From the NCBI GenBank assembly GCA_035628645.1, contig DASPJL010000012.1, forward strand, positions 1 through 43,355: DNA of 43,355 bases, written 5' to 3'. This DNA is from DASPJL01 sp035628645 (GTDB taxonomy: Bacteria > Bacteroidota > Bacteroidia > Cytophagales > Cyclobacteriaceae). Position 1 is the stretch's first letter. Every line of letters begins with the position of its first letter. The notes beneath the pieces were generated by a model that was given only the letters and a program-made list of their open reading frames with translations, was not told the origin of the DNA and ran no database searches. A program made the translations under genes and the position numbers. Positions 17,217 through 25,724 of the stretch are shown here, piece after piece.

Positions 17217-17888
17217 ATGAAGAAGTTAAGTTGTTTGATTTTATTAATGGTGGTAATTATATCATCTCTTCAAAGCCAGGGATTTGACGGGATGGAGTAT
17301 AATGGAAAGATTGAATTGGCTTCGGGTGACGTTGTTATCGGAGAGGTTTTTTATGATGCCTCCACCGGAAGGGTAATGCTGAAAAATGAAAAGGAAACCG
17401 AATATTATAATGCCCGGAGCGCTTCATACTTTGAGTTTTATGATTTTGAAAGAAATACTATTCGTAAGTTTTATTCACTGCTTTACAGCAATCACCCTAC
17501 TTTTTTTGAATTATTAATAGAAGCTTCCAACCTGGCTTTATTGTCGCGCGAGAATATTTCCTCAGCCAAAGCGATTGCTTATATTTCTAAATCTGCAGAT
17601 GAAACAACTGCTTATTATTCGGACAATCAATCAGCAGCAACTAACAGGGCAAAATCTGAAACATTATTTCTTGCGGATGATAAAGGAAACATAGAACCTT
17701 ATGTAGTAATTAACCGAAATAAGTTTGGAACAAGCGCAAATTATGTTTCGCCCTACCTGCTCTCTTACCTTACCAAAGGGAAATATGCAGACATCAGGAG
17801 GTATGCAAAAGAAAACAGGTATAGTTTAAAAAATAAAGATCACCTTATCGAATTGATAGATTTTTATGATGAACTAAGCAAAAATTAA
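17217..17888 (+). CDS. Secreted protein of unknown function
   Basis: I do not recognise a named family. The 223-residue product has a signal peptide (MKKLSCLILLMVVIISSLQSQ) with likely cleavage near residue 21, so it is periplasmic or exported. The mature protein starts with a beta-rich stretch (YNGKIELASGDVVIGEVFYD) resembling the short N-terminal motif of many Bacteroidota secreted proteins of unknown function, followed by mixed and then helical segments (YADIRRYAKENRYSLKNKDH). No catalytic motif, sorting domain or lipobox is visible. The ATG at 17217 gives a normal signal peptide. It is a single-gene transcript: the neighbour upstream diverges and a strong terminator follows at once. Confidence 0.75.
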   Translation: MKKLSCLILLMVVIISSLQSQGFDGMEYNGKIELASGDVVIGEVFYDASTGRVMLKNEKETEYYNARSASYFEFYDFERNTIRKFYSLLYSNHPTFFELLIEASNLALLSRENISSAKAIAYISKSADETTAYYSDNQSAATNRAKSETLFLADDKGNIEPYVVINRNKFGTSANYVSPYLLSYLTKGKYADIRRYAKENRYSLKNKDHLIELIDFYDELSKN

Positions 17889-17910
17889 GGTTGGAAAAAA
17901 GTAGATAATG

Positions 17911-17970
17911 AAAGGATGTTCAAAAGATGCTTTTCGGTCTTACTGAATTTACTTTTGGGCATCCTTTTTT
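17911..17970 (+). terminator. Long-stem rho-independent terminator
   Basis: AAAGGATGTTCAAAAG (17911-17926) pairs over all 16 positions, with two G-U pairs, to CTTTTGGGCATCCTTT (17952-17967), followed by more T. It closes the plus-strand transcript ending at 17888. The 25-base loop is unusually large. Confidence 0.75.
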
Positions 17971-17972
17971 GA

Positions 17973-18581
17973 TTATTGTTTTTCCCAGCGATCGTAATCA
18001 CTTTCGGTTTGTTTCAGGATATTACTTATAGATCTTCCATAATAATTTCTAAGTCCGAATCCTCCTGCCGCCCCTGCAACCTTTTCCGTTAGTAATACTT
18101 TTTTGGTAGCCAAGTCAAAAAAGGTGATAAACACGGTTCCATTTTCTCTTAGCTTGTTAAAACTTTCTACGATAAAGACCAAGCCGATCCCCTTTTTTTG
18201 ATCAGACTTGTAGGTTTTAATAATTTGGGGAATAAGCTTTTTGTCAAGAGAATAATCTTTATTTATGACCAATTCACTTGCCTTGACATTGGCATTTCTT
18301 TTTTCAACAATAGTGAGGTCGTAAATGATGTTTTGTTTATTAAATGTTTCCTTCAAGTTATATTTCTCAGGCTCCATTAAGATCAACTGGTTCCAGGAGT
18401 CGAAGAATTTATTTTGTACCTCCTGAGGACTTTTAAAGCCTTCTGATCCTATCATTTTTGCATGAGAAAAATCTAATCCGAACCAGACAATTTCATCTGC
18501 CTTAAAAATGGCCTCTTTTGATTGTGAAAAAGCTGTAAATGAATAGATTAATAAATATAATATTGCAAATGTCTTTGTCAT
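17973..18581 (-). CDS. Secreted protein of unknown function
   Basis: This Bacteroidota-type exported protein has no family I can name. The start was moved to the ATG at 18579-18581 (203 residues) because MTKTFAILYLLIYSFTAFSQ is a good signal peptide, whereas the longer frame begins with a polar MAAEKQIIP. The mature part has a motif WFGLDFSHAKMIG near its start and ends with GLRNYYGRSISNILK. The central IGLVFIVESFN...VFITFFD strands suggest a mixed alpha/beta fold. It is followed on the minus strand, with overlap of the plus-strand terminator, by the convergent gene ending at 17888. The next gene upstream (18740-19357) is also a short secreted protein, and the two may act together, though a terminator separates them. 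Confidence 0.72.
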   Translation of the reverse strand: MTKTFAILYLLIYSFTAFSQSKEAIFKADEIVWFGLDFSHAKMIGSEGFKSPQEVQNKFFDSWNQLILMEPEKYNLKETFNKQNIIYDLTIVEKRNANVKASELVINKDYSLDKKLIPQIIKTYKSDQKKGIGLVFIVESFNKLRENGTVFITFFDLATKKVLLTEKVAGAAGGFGLRNYYGRSISNILKQTESDYDRWEKQ

Positions 18582-18668
18582 AGGTATAATTTGTTTTTCA
18601 GCTGCCAAAATGGATGCGCTATATGGTATTGGTATTCATCGTTCGATTGTACTTTCGTTCATAGGTAC

Positions 18669-18719
18669 AAAAAATTAGGTTATTTACATTGAGATAAAAC
18701 TCAAGAATAAATAACCTAA
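18669..18719 (-). terminator. Rho-independent terminator with nested hairpin
   Basis: Minus-strand reading gives TTAGGTTATTTA paired perfectly over 12 bp with TAAATAACCTAA, followed by six T. Inside the loop TTGAG and CTCAA can form a second small stem. It ends the gene stopping at 18740. Confidence 0.85.
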
Positions 18720-18739
18720 ACTAAAATTAATAATTATTT

Positions 18740-19357
18740 TTATTTAAGGGCATTTTTTACAAGGAACTTACCGATATCTTTTGCCGCTTTTTCATAAGCC
18801 TCAGAAAGTCTCACTCCTGTATCAAAATCATATCCGCCATAAGTTCTTCCGGGCATTTTTTCAAATTCAATTGTTGCCAGAACTTTATCGGGGTTTGCAG
18901 TTTCAACGAATTCGACAATTCCATCAATTTCAGCATATTTTCTTGTTACATAAACATTGAAGCCTGGTTCGGTTCTTTTGGTTCTGATGATCATGGTATA
19001 TGGCGCGTCCACGTCTTCTCCTATTTCTGTTATTTCTTTAGAAGAAAGTTGTTCTGTAAGCATTTGTTCAAATGAAGGTTCGAATCTTTTGTCTCTGTCC
19101 GCTTTCCATGATTCAGCCCATTTGTCTCCTTTTCCGGCTTCTTTTTCATTGTAGTCCGCTACTTTCTTAGCCAAATAATCTTCTTCTTTGTCAAATTTTC
19201 CTACACTCATTCCGTCATAGGTATATTGTAATTTTAAAGCTTTCTGACCTTTAAGGAAATCAAGCTTTCCCGAAATTAATTTTACCTTTTGTGCGTAGCC
19301 GCTTGAAGTAAGCAATAGGCCTAAAGCAATAACTAGTAGTAACTTTGTTGATTTCAT
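18740..19357 (-). CDS. Secreted protein of unknown function
   Basis: The product (205 residues from the chosen start) is exported: MKSTKLLLVIALGLLLTSSGYAQ is a clear signal peptide. The frame continues nine codons upstream to 19384, but that would put a polar stretch before the signal peptide and start translation upstream of the expected transcription start, so the ATG at 19355-19357 is preferred. The mature protein opens with VKLISGKLDFLKGQK and a YDGMSVGKF segment, has a lysine/glutamate-rich middle, and ends in a helix (SEAYEKAAKDIGKFLVKNALK) like those of some periplasmic DUF4410/CsgG-like proteins. That resemblance is loose. It has its own candidate promoter and a strong terminator, so it is probably monocistronic. 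Confidence 0.75.
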   Translation of the reverse strand: MKSTKLLLVIALGLLLTSSGYAQKVKLISGKLDFLKGQKALKLQYTYDGMSVGKFDKEEDYLAKKVADYNEKEAGKGDKWAESWKADRDKRFEPSFEQMLTEQLSSKEITEIGEDVDAPYTMIIRTKRTEPGFNVYVTRKYAEIDGIVEFVETANPDKVLATIEFEKMPGRTYGGYDFDTGVRLSEAYEKAAKDIGKFLVKNALK

Positions 19358-19385
19358 GTTTATGTCTGTTTTAAATTTAACCAAC

Positions 19386-19393
19386 CAAATGTA
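19386..19393 (-). promoter_or_regulatory. Candidate -7 element of the 18740-19357 gene
   Basis: Minus-strand TACATTTG is an exact TAnnTTTG match 28 bases before the preferred ATG. A start site about seven bases later would fall near 19379, giving a leader of about 20 bases and excluding the longer start at 19384. A -33 TTTG at the right spacing is not evident. Confidence 0.4.
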
Positions 19394-19439
19394 TAGATTT
19401 TGTCGAGAAGAATTATAGTAAAAATTGAAATTTTAATAC

Positions 19440-20369
19440 TTAAATATTGAAGGTTTTTTTCTCTTCAATCAGACCACTTATATATTCGTTGATTTTTTTA
19501 TCCTCCTCAGGTTTAAACCATTGAATGCTACTATCTCTTCTAAACCAGGTAAGTTGCCTTTTTGCATATCTTCTGCTGTTTCTTTTTAAGAGCCTCACGG
19601 CCTCTTCCTTATTGTGAATTCCTGCGAAATAATCGAAAATTTCACTGTATCCTACGGTTTGTAGGGCATTCAAATGTCTGAGCGGATAAAGCTTTTCTGC
19701 TTCCCTGAAAAGCCCTTTTCCAATCATTTCATCCATTCTTTTGTCAATTCTTTCGTAAAGAACAGCACGTTCCAGGTCCAGTCCTATTTTGATAATGGAA
19801 AATGGCCTTTCGACTTCTTGTCTGGTTCTTAAGACCGAGTATGGAATTCCGGTAGAGAGATATACTTCCAATGCCCGCATTACTCTTTGAGGATTTTGTT
19901 TGTCTACCTTTCCAAAATAATCAGGATCATGTCGGGCAAGCTGTTCTTGCAGTTTCTCTAGTCCTTCAGTTTCTAACTGTTTTATAAGCTGATTTCTTAT
20001 CTCGGGATCTGCTGGAATTTTATCCATACCCTTACAAATTGCGTCGATATAAAGGCCCGACCCGCCTACCATAACTGCTGTATTGTGTGTGTCCAATATC
20101 CCTTCCAAAACCTTCAATCCTTCTTCTTCGAACTTTCCGGCATTAAACTCCTCATAGATGGAATGAGAATTTATAAAATAATGTTTTACTTCCGATAACT
20201 CTTCAGGAGAAGGCTTTGCAGTGCCAATTTCCATTTCCCTAAATACTTGCCTTGAATCAGCAGAAAGTATTTCTGTTTTAAAAAAAGAAGCCAGTTTTAT
20301 ACCTAAAGCAGTTTTGCCAACTGCTGTAGGGCCAACAATTACTATTAAATATTTTGCTTTTTGCTTCAA
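19440..20369 (-). CDS. miaA: tRNA dimethylallyltransferase
   Basis: MiaA adds a dimethylallyl group to the exocyclic amine of A37 in tRNAs reading UNN codons, the first step toward ms2i6A. The 309 residues match the family. Walker A GPTAVGKT is at residues 13-20, SADSRQVF and MEIGTAKPS follow, then VGGSGLYIDAI, and the C-terminal KRNSRRYAKRQLTWFRRD segment is the tRNA-binding signature. Translation begins with TTG (20367-20369), since no in-frame ATG lies nearby and the frame begins just before LIVIVGPTAVGKT. It is transcribed alone, divergent from the kinase gene. Confidence 0.96.
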   Translation of the reverse strand: MKQKAKYLIVIVGPTAVGKTALGIKLASFFKTEILSADSRQVFREMEIGTAKPSPEELSEVKHYFINSHSIYEEFNAGKFEEEGLKVLEGILDTHNTAVMVGGSGLYIDAICKGMDKIPADPEIRNQLIKQLETEGLEKLQEQLARHDPDYFGKVDKQNPQRVMRALEVYLSTGIPYSVLRTRQEVERPFSIIKIGLDLERAVLYERIDKRMDEMIGKGLFREAEKLYPLRHLNALQTVGYSEIFDYFAGIHNKEEAVRLLKRNSRRYAKRQLTWFRRDSSIQWFKPEEDKKINEYISGLIEEKKTFNI

Positions 20370-20418
20370 ATGATTGTTATTTATACCAGGAGTTAAATTA
20401 TTCTATCATGCTTTTTAA

Positions 20419-20426
20419 TACATTTG
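20419..20426 (+). promoter_or_regulatory. Candidate -7 element upstream of the hybrid kinase
   Basis: TACATTTG is an exact TAnnTTTG match in the 157-base gap between miaA and the kinase. It would give a leader of about 95 bases. No matching -33 TTTG is seen, so support is modest. Confidence 0.3.
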
Positions 20427-20526
20427 GGTTTATAACATCCTCATTTCTTCAATTAAAAAGAATTTTATCACCTTTTAATGGAGCTACCAAAAATTTTGGA
20501 TAAAGTTATTTCTACTTCGATCATAA

Positions 20527-23500
20527 ATGAAACCATCGTGTAACACAGTTTCACAAAAAAGGATGAAAATGTCAAATGGTTCCATGAGTACAATTAAAAC
20601 TAGCACATTCACGAATGAAAATTTATATTCATTTCAGCGTAATTCAATGGAGGCAGAGTTAATTTCAAAGCTGACATTATCACTATTAACTGCCGGTATT
20701 GATAAAAAGAAGCCGATTGTGTGTCTTTTTGACCTGGAAGGAAAAATACTGATCATTAATAATTCAGGAAAAAAATACCTTCATGGAAGCCCATCTAAAA
20801 ATGGCAATTATTACTTGCAGGAAAACTTCCTGGGACCTGAAGCAAAAGCTGATTTTGACATATACCTAAGTGTTTTGCTGGAAGAGGTTAAATATAAGGG
20901 CCACGTAAAAGTGTTGAATGACCAGGGGAAGGAAAGGGTCTTGGAAATAGAGCTGGAGTTAAAAACATTGGGCGATTTTTCTTATGTACATGGCATTGGG
21001 AAAGACGTGACGAATGAATGGCTGAAAGGAAAGAATAATAAAAAATTAACCGGCAAAACCAATAAAACCTTTAGTACTAGCCGTAGGCCAATATTTATCA
21101 TTAATAAAGAAGGTGTCGTATTGGATATAAACCGCTCAGCGATAAAGCAGTATGATTTAAAAAAAAACAATGTAGTCGGGAAAGAGTTAAGGGATTTGAG
21201 TGAATTGCTAGGGATAAGTTACGACAAATTGAAGCTATCAATTGAAAAGGCTTTTGCCAGTAGATCATTGTCAATTATATGGCACCCAACCCCTTGGATA
21301 GAAAATAGAATTTTTGAGTCGGTATTTAAAAAGTCCTTGTATAATGATGAGGAGGTTGTGATATTTTTAAACAGGGAGGTGACTGCAAATAAGAATATTT
21401 ATAGCAGAATATTAGAAAATGAAAATGATCCGGAAGAACTTAACACACAGGAGGTAAATGAGTCGCTGATTCGATACAATAAGGAAAACATGAGGGGTGG
21501 GGTGTTAACAAATGAACTTTACTACTATACTAGTGAAGTTCTGAAAAGTGTTGCCGGCAGCAAAAACATCAACACAATTTTAGAAGGTGCCCTAAAGAAA
21601 ATTGCCGAAATATTAACTATTGAATCTGCAGGGATCTACCATCTTTCGTCAAATCAGAAGTCTTATTTGTTGAAATCACAGGTTAATCTTCCAGTTAGCA
21701 TAAAAAAGGAAATTAAAACCCTGAAATATTCAGATCCAAATTTTAAATCTCTATTTAACAGGTCTTTTACCAAAGAAATAAGAAAGGCAAATGATATAAT
21801 TTCGGATTTCCCAGACCCTGACAAAAGTTTCTATTTTCTATCTGCAGAAATAGACAATGATCTGAATGTCCTCTTTCTGTTTATTGTAAATCAGAATTTA
21901 GAAAACGAGTTTGTTATAATAGAATATTTAATCAAAGAATTAAACACTTACCTGCTTAAACTAGCCCTCACCAACCAACTGGTTCAATCTGAAAAAAAAT
22001 ATGCTACGCTTTTTGAAAATGCGACGGATGCAGTAGTATTAATGAATGAAAATGGATTTATCGACTGCAACAATAAATCACTAGAAGTTTTCAATTGCAG
22101 CAAGGAAGAGTTTTTAAATGCCTCTTTAAAAGAATTTTTCCCCGACTCTTCTTATTATAATAAGTATAAAAGGAAAATTACCGATCATATAAAAACATCC
22201 CTTTTGGGCAAACCCCAGTTTTTTAACTGGATTTGCAGGAAACAGGATGGACATTCTTTCCATTCTGAAATAAGCATTACAAGAATAGATATTGATGATC
22301 AGGAGTTTGTTTTGACATTTATCAGAGACATTTCAGATAAAAAGAATGCTGAAAAACAAATATTGGAAAAAGACATCCTTTTTAAAACATTGGCTGATAA
22401 TGCGCCGGTTTTATTAAGAATGACAGACGATAAAAATAAATTTTATTATTTCAATAAACCCTGGCTTGCTTTTACAGGAAAAGATCTTTCTGAAGAGCAG
22501 AACAACGGATGGGTTTCAAATATAGATCCAGAGGATGCGGGTGAAGTAATCCCATTAATAACCTCGGCCATTACTTCTAAAAAGAAATTTGAAATATCCT
22601 ACCGGCTAAGAAGGTATGATGGAGTTTACAGGTGGATTTTGGATAAAGGCATTCCTTATACTGATGGTGAGGGAAATTTTATAGGATATATTTCTTCTGC
22701 AATTGATATCACCGAAAGAAAGTATGCGGAAGAAGAGCTGAGGAAAGAAGAAGCCGCAATTGAATCTCTGCAGAAATTACAAAATACATTAGAAGGCGCA
22801 CATTTAATAGCCTTTACTATCGACAGGGACCTTAACATATCTTATTGTAACAAGTTTCTATTAAAAACAACCGGATTTAGGAAGGATGAATTAATCAATA
22901 AAAATATTTTCAAAGTTCTTTTTCTTGAAAGGGACAATAGAGTAAACAGCGATTTTTTAAAACTTTTGGAATCCTGGACCTTATCTGAAAACAATGAAGC
23001 TTACATCAGAACAAAGAGCAGCAGTCCTATAATAATCCGTTTTAATTCTACCATTATTACAAACTCTAAGGGCGATGTTGTCGGGTTAACCATTGTTGCA
23101 GAAGACGTCACTGAAAGGAAGCGGGTGATGCAGGAGCTGGAGGAGAGCGAGGAGAAATTCAGAAATATATATGAGTCTTTTCAGGATCTTTATTTTCAAT
23201 GCGATTTGGATGGCATTATAAAAATGGTAAGTCCTTCTGTGCTTGAATTGATTGGGTATAGTGAAGAGGATGTCCTGAATAAAAACATCACCGATTATTA
23301 TTTGTATAATAAGAGGACAAAAGACCTTATTAAGCAATTACTTGTAAAGGGAAGAGTAAGGAATTTTGAAGCATCGCTTATTAATAAGAATGGTAAAATC
23401 ATCCAGTTTATTTGCAATGTCAGGCTACTTTATACCAAGAGGAAAAAGCCCTTTGCGATTGAAGGTGTAGCCAGAGATATTACAGATATAAAAAAGGCAA

Positions 23501-25074
23501 CAGAAGAGCTTGTGGCAGCCAAAGAAGTAGCCGAAAAATCATTGGCGGTTAAAGAAAGGTTTTTGGCGAATATGAGTCATGAGATCAGAACGCCTATGAA
23601 TGGGATTATTGGGATGATAGATCTTGTAAACGGCACTTCCCTCAATACTGAGCAAAAGGATTATATCCAAACCATAAAAAAGTCTTCTGAAACGCTTTTA
23701 AATATTCTGAATGATATCCTCGACCTTTCCAAAATAGAAGCCGGCAAAATGGAACTAAGAGAAAGTCCTATCAGACTGGAATCTCTATTGGAAAAGCTCT
23801 ACGCCCTGTTTTCACAACAAGCCTATTCCAAAAAGTTAAGACTTTACTATTATTATGATAAAAAGCTGCCGGAATATGTAATGGCAGATGAAACACGTTT
23901 ACTGCAAATTCTTTCGAACCTGACCTCTAATGCAATAAAATTTACTGAAAGCGGGGGCTCTGTCAATATAGGCATCAGGGAAGTGGAGGAAAAGGAGAAT
24001 GGAAAAATTCTGGTACGGGTAGACGTAAAAGATTCAGGAATCGGGATTTCAAAAGAACATCAGAAAATATTGTTTACCTCATTTACCCAGGTGGATAATT
24101 CCACTACTAAAAACTACAGCGGTACTGGACTTGGACTGGTAATATCCAAAGAGTTAGCCAAGTTAATGAACGGAACCATAGGCGTATACTCTACTTTTGG
24201 ATTGGGAAGTACTTTTTGGTTCACCTTTGAAACTGAAGGCGCCGATAAACCCGTAGAGGATGTTCATGCAAAAAGCAAGGAAGTTTTAGATGAAATTCAT
24301 CAATTCCAAAATTATCAGCCTAAAATTTTACTGGTGGATGATAACCTCATAAACCAAAAGGTAGCAAGTCAGATCTTAAATAAATCAGGCTGTAAAGTGG
24401 AAGTAGCGAGTAACGGCATTGAAGCAATAGAAAAAGTCAAAAGGAATAAGTATGACATCATCTTTATGGATATACAAATGCCGGAAATGGACGGTGTTAC
24501 CGCTACAAAAGAAATCAGGAAATTAGGGATCAGGGATCTTCCACCAATACTGGCCATGACAGCCTATTCTATGAGGGAGGATAGGGAACGTTTCTTAAAT
24601 GCCGGCATGGACGATTACGTAGCTAAGCCAATTAAAGCGAACACTCTTATTGATAAAGTGAAAGAGTGGATTCCAATGGCTTTAAAAATTGAAATCCAGG
24701 AAAGTGGAGTTACCGAAATGGCAAAAGATGAATTAATCAATCAAGAGGTTATACACCAGCTTTTAAAATATGGGGACGAAGCAATGCTTTATAAAATATA
24801 TGAAGATTTTGTCGTCGAAACCGAAGAGCAAATTCAGGAATGTTTTGAATCGCTGAAAACAAGTGATACTAAAAATTTGTTAAGCGTATTACATACCATG
24901 AAGGGAAATGCCGGAACATTAGGGATTGAAAAATTAGCGAATTTTGCTAAATTGCTTGAGAATAAGTTGAAGCACGGAGATTTTGAAAACCTTTTACGGG
25001 ATTTTAAAGCTTTAGAAAAAGTTTTTATTGAATTTCATCAATCATATAAACAATACCTAACCAAATCTTTATAA
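20527..25074 (+). CDS. Soluble hybrid histidine kinase with multiple PAS domains, GAF, REC and HPt
   Basis: This 1515-residue cytoplasmic sensor kinase has no membrane segment. In order: PAS-like domains at about 60-160 and 185-290, a GAF-like region 332-485, PAS domains 490-605, 615-730 (with YRWILDKG and a DITERK exit), 750-865 (VTERKR exit) and 872-988 (DITDIKK exit). Then come HisKA with phospho-His1018 in NMSHEIRTPMNG, HATPase (NLTSNAIKFT; DSGIGI; GTGLGL), REC with Asp1315 (IIFMDIQMPEMDG) and HPt with His1456 (LHTMKGNAGTLG). It therefore carries a full His-Asp-His relay. The stop overlaps the start of a single-domain receiver (TAATG), the likely final acceptor. The signal is unknown; soluble PAS arrays usually sense redox, oxygen or small ligands. 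Its exact start is uncertain, with several Met in the first 41 residues. Confidence 0.94.
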   Translation: MKPSCNTVSQKRMKMSNGSMSTIKTSTFTNENLYSFQRNSMEAELISKLTLSLLTAGIDKKKPIVCLFDLEGKILIINNSGKKYLHGSPSKNGNYYLQENFLGPEAKADFDIYLSVLLEEVKYKGHVKVLNDQGKERVLEIELELKTLGDFSYVHGIGKDVTNEWLKGKNNKKLTGKTNKTFSTSRRPIFIINKEGVVLDINRSAIKQYDLKKNNVVGKELRDLSELLGISYDKLKLSIEKAFASRSLSIIWHPTPWIENRIFESVFKKSLYNDEEVVIFLNREVTANKNIYSRILENENDPEELNTQEVNESLIRYNKENMRGGVLTNELYYYTSEVLKSVAGSKNINTILEGALKKIAEILTIESAGIYHLSSNQKSYLLKSQVNLPVSIKKEIKTLKYSDPNFKSLFNRSFTKEIRKANDIISDFPDPDKSFYFLSAEIDNDLNVLFLFIVNQNLENEFVIIEYLIKELNTYLLKLALTNQLVQSEKKYATLFENATDAVVLMNENGFIDCNNKSLEVFNCSKEEFLNASLKEFFPDSSYYNKYKRKITDHIKTSLLGKPQFFNWICRKQDGHSFHSEISITRIDIDDQEFVLTFIRDISDKKNAEKQILEKDILFKTLADNAPVLLRMTDDKNKFYYFNKPWLAFTGKDLSEEQNNGWVSNIDPEDAGEVIPLITSAITSKKKFEISYRLRRYDGVYRWILDKGIPYTDGEGNFIGYISSAIDITERKYAEEELRKEEAAIESLQKLQNTLEGAHLIAFTIDRDLNISYCNKFLLKTTGFRKDELINKNIFKVLFLERDNRVNSDFLKLLESWTLSENNEAYIRTKSSSPIIIRFNSTIITNSKGDVVGLTIVAEDVTERKRVMQELEESEEKFRNIYESFQDLYFQCDLDGIIKMVSPSVLELIGYSEEDVLNKNITDYYLYNKRTKDLIKQLLVKGRVRNFEASLINKNGKIIQFICNVRLLYTKRKKPFAIEGVARDITDIKKATEELVAAKEVAEKSLAVKERFLANMSHEIRTPMNGIIGMIDLVNGTSLNTEQKDYIQTIKKSSETLLNILNDILDLSKIEAGKMELRESPIRLESLLEKLYALFSQQAYSKKLRLYYYYDKKLPEYVMADETRLLQILSNLTSNAIKFTESGGSVNIGIREVEEKENGKILVRVDVKDSGIGISKEHQKILFTSFTQVDNSTTKNYSGTGLGLVISKELAKLMNGTIGVYSTFGLGSTFWFTFETEGADKPVEDVHAKSKEVLDEIHQFQNYQPKILLVDDNLINQKVASQILNKSGCKVEVASNGIEAIEKVKRNKYDIIFMDIQMPEMDGVTATKEIRKLGIRDLPPILAMTAYSMREDRERFLNAGMDDYVAKPIKANTLIDKVKEWIPMALKIEIQESGVTEMAKDELINQEVIHQLLKYGDEAMLYKIYEDFVVETEEQIQECFESLKTSDTKNLLSVLHTMKGNAGTLGIEKLANFAKLLENKLKHGDFENLLRDFKALEKVFIEFHQSYKQYLTKSL

Positions 25075-25448
25075 TGGCAACGAAAAGAGTCTTGGTCGCT
25101 GAGGATAGTTCTGTTATACAGAACCTTACAAAAAAAATTCTCCAGTTTCAGAATTTTGATATTGTAGCAGTTAAAAATGGCAAACAAGTATTAGAAATGC
25201 TGGGAAAAGAGGATTTTGATATTATCCTTCTTGATATTAACATGCCTTTAATGGACGGTATGGAATGTGCTAAGCAAGTAAGATCTTTAGGAGATCCGAA
25301 GAAAGCAAATGTTCCGATTATAGCCATTACAGGCAATGCTAAGAACTACACGCTTGAAGAGTTCAAGAATGTGGGAATAAACGAGTATTTACAAAAGCCT
25401 CTTAATTTTGATACTTTGGTAAATCTTGTAAAAAAATACACTGCCTAA
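25074..25448 (+). CDS. Single-domain response regulator (receiver only)
   Basis: The 124-residue protein is a lone CheY/Spo0F-type receiver: acidic pair E10-D11 (VAEDSS), phospho-acceptor D54 in ILLDINMPLMDG, the Thr of AITGNA, and the conserved Lys in LQKPLNF. There is no output domain, so it acts by protein contact or as a relay intermediate. Its ATG overlaps the kinase stop by one base and the next gene starts immediately after its stop codon, so it is in the same operon and is the obvious partner of the kinase HPt domain. Its downstream target cannot be read from sequence; motility, development or a further kinase are all possible. Confidence 0.94.
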   Translation: MATKRVLVAEDSSVIQNLTKKILQFQNFDIVAVKNGKQVLEMLGKEDFDIILLDINMPLMDGMECAKQVRSLGDPKKANVPIIAITGNAKNYTLEEFKNVGINEYLQKPLNFDTLVNLVKKYTA

Positions 25449-25724
25449 ATGCAAGTAAAGTATACAAGTCAATTTCTGAATACTTTAGAAGAACTTTTTG
25501 CAGAATCAGATTATATTTTAAGGTACGAGAAAGGTAACTTTAAATCTGGCTATTGTGTTCTGAAGGATACTAAAATTGCAATTGTAAACAAATACTTTAC
25601 CTTAGAAGGGAAAATAAATTCTTTAGTAGAAATTATCCGTACCGTTGCTTTGGACGTATCAAAATTTAGCGTTAAAAGCAAAAAGGTGTATTTTGAAATA
25701 ACCCAAACAAACTTGAATTTTTGA
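25449..25724 (+). CDS. Small conserved-looking protein of unknown function
   Basis: This 91-residue cytoplasmic protein has no signal peptide or membrane segment. It has an alternating pattern: a helix (FLNTLEELFAESDYIL), the strand pair RYEKGNFKSGYCVLKDTKIAIVNKYF (seen across residues 24-49), and a second helix (GKINSLVEIIRTVALDV). I recall similar short proteins beside MBL-fold genes in other Bacteroidota but cannot name a family. Its ATG begins directly after the receiver stop (no gap), and its TGA lies inside the start region of the MBL gene (TTGA overlap), so it is translationally tied to both sides. An accessory role to one of those neighbours is an inference only. Confidence 0.85.
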   Translation: MQVKYTSQFLNTLEELFAESDYILRYEKGNFKSGYCVLKDTKIAIVNKYFTLEGKINSLVEIIRTVALDVSKFSVKSKKVYFEITQTNLNF

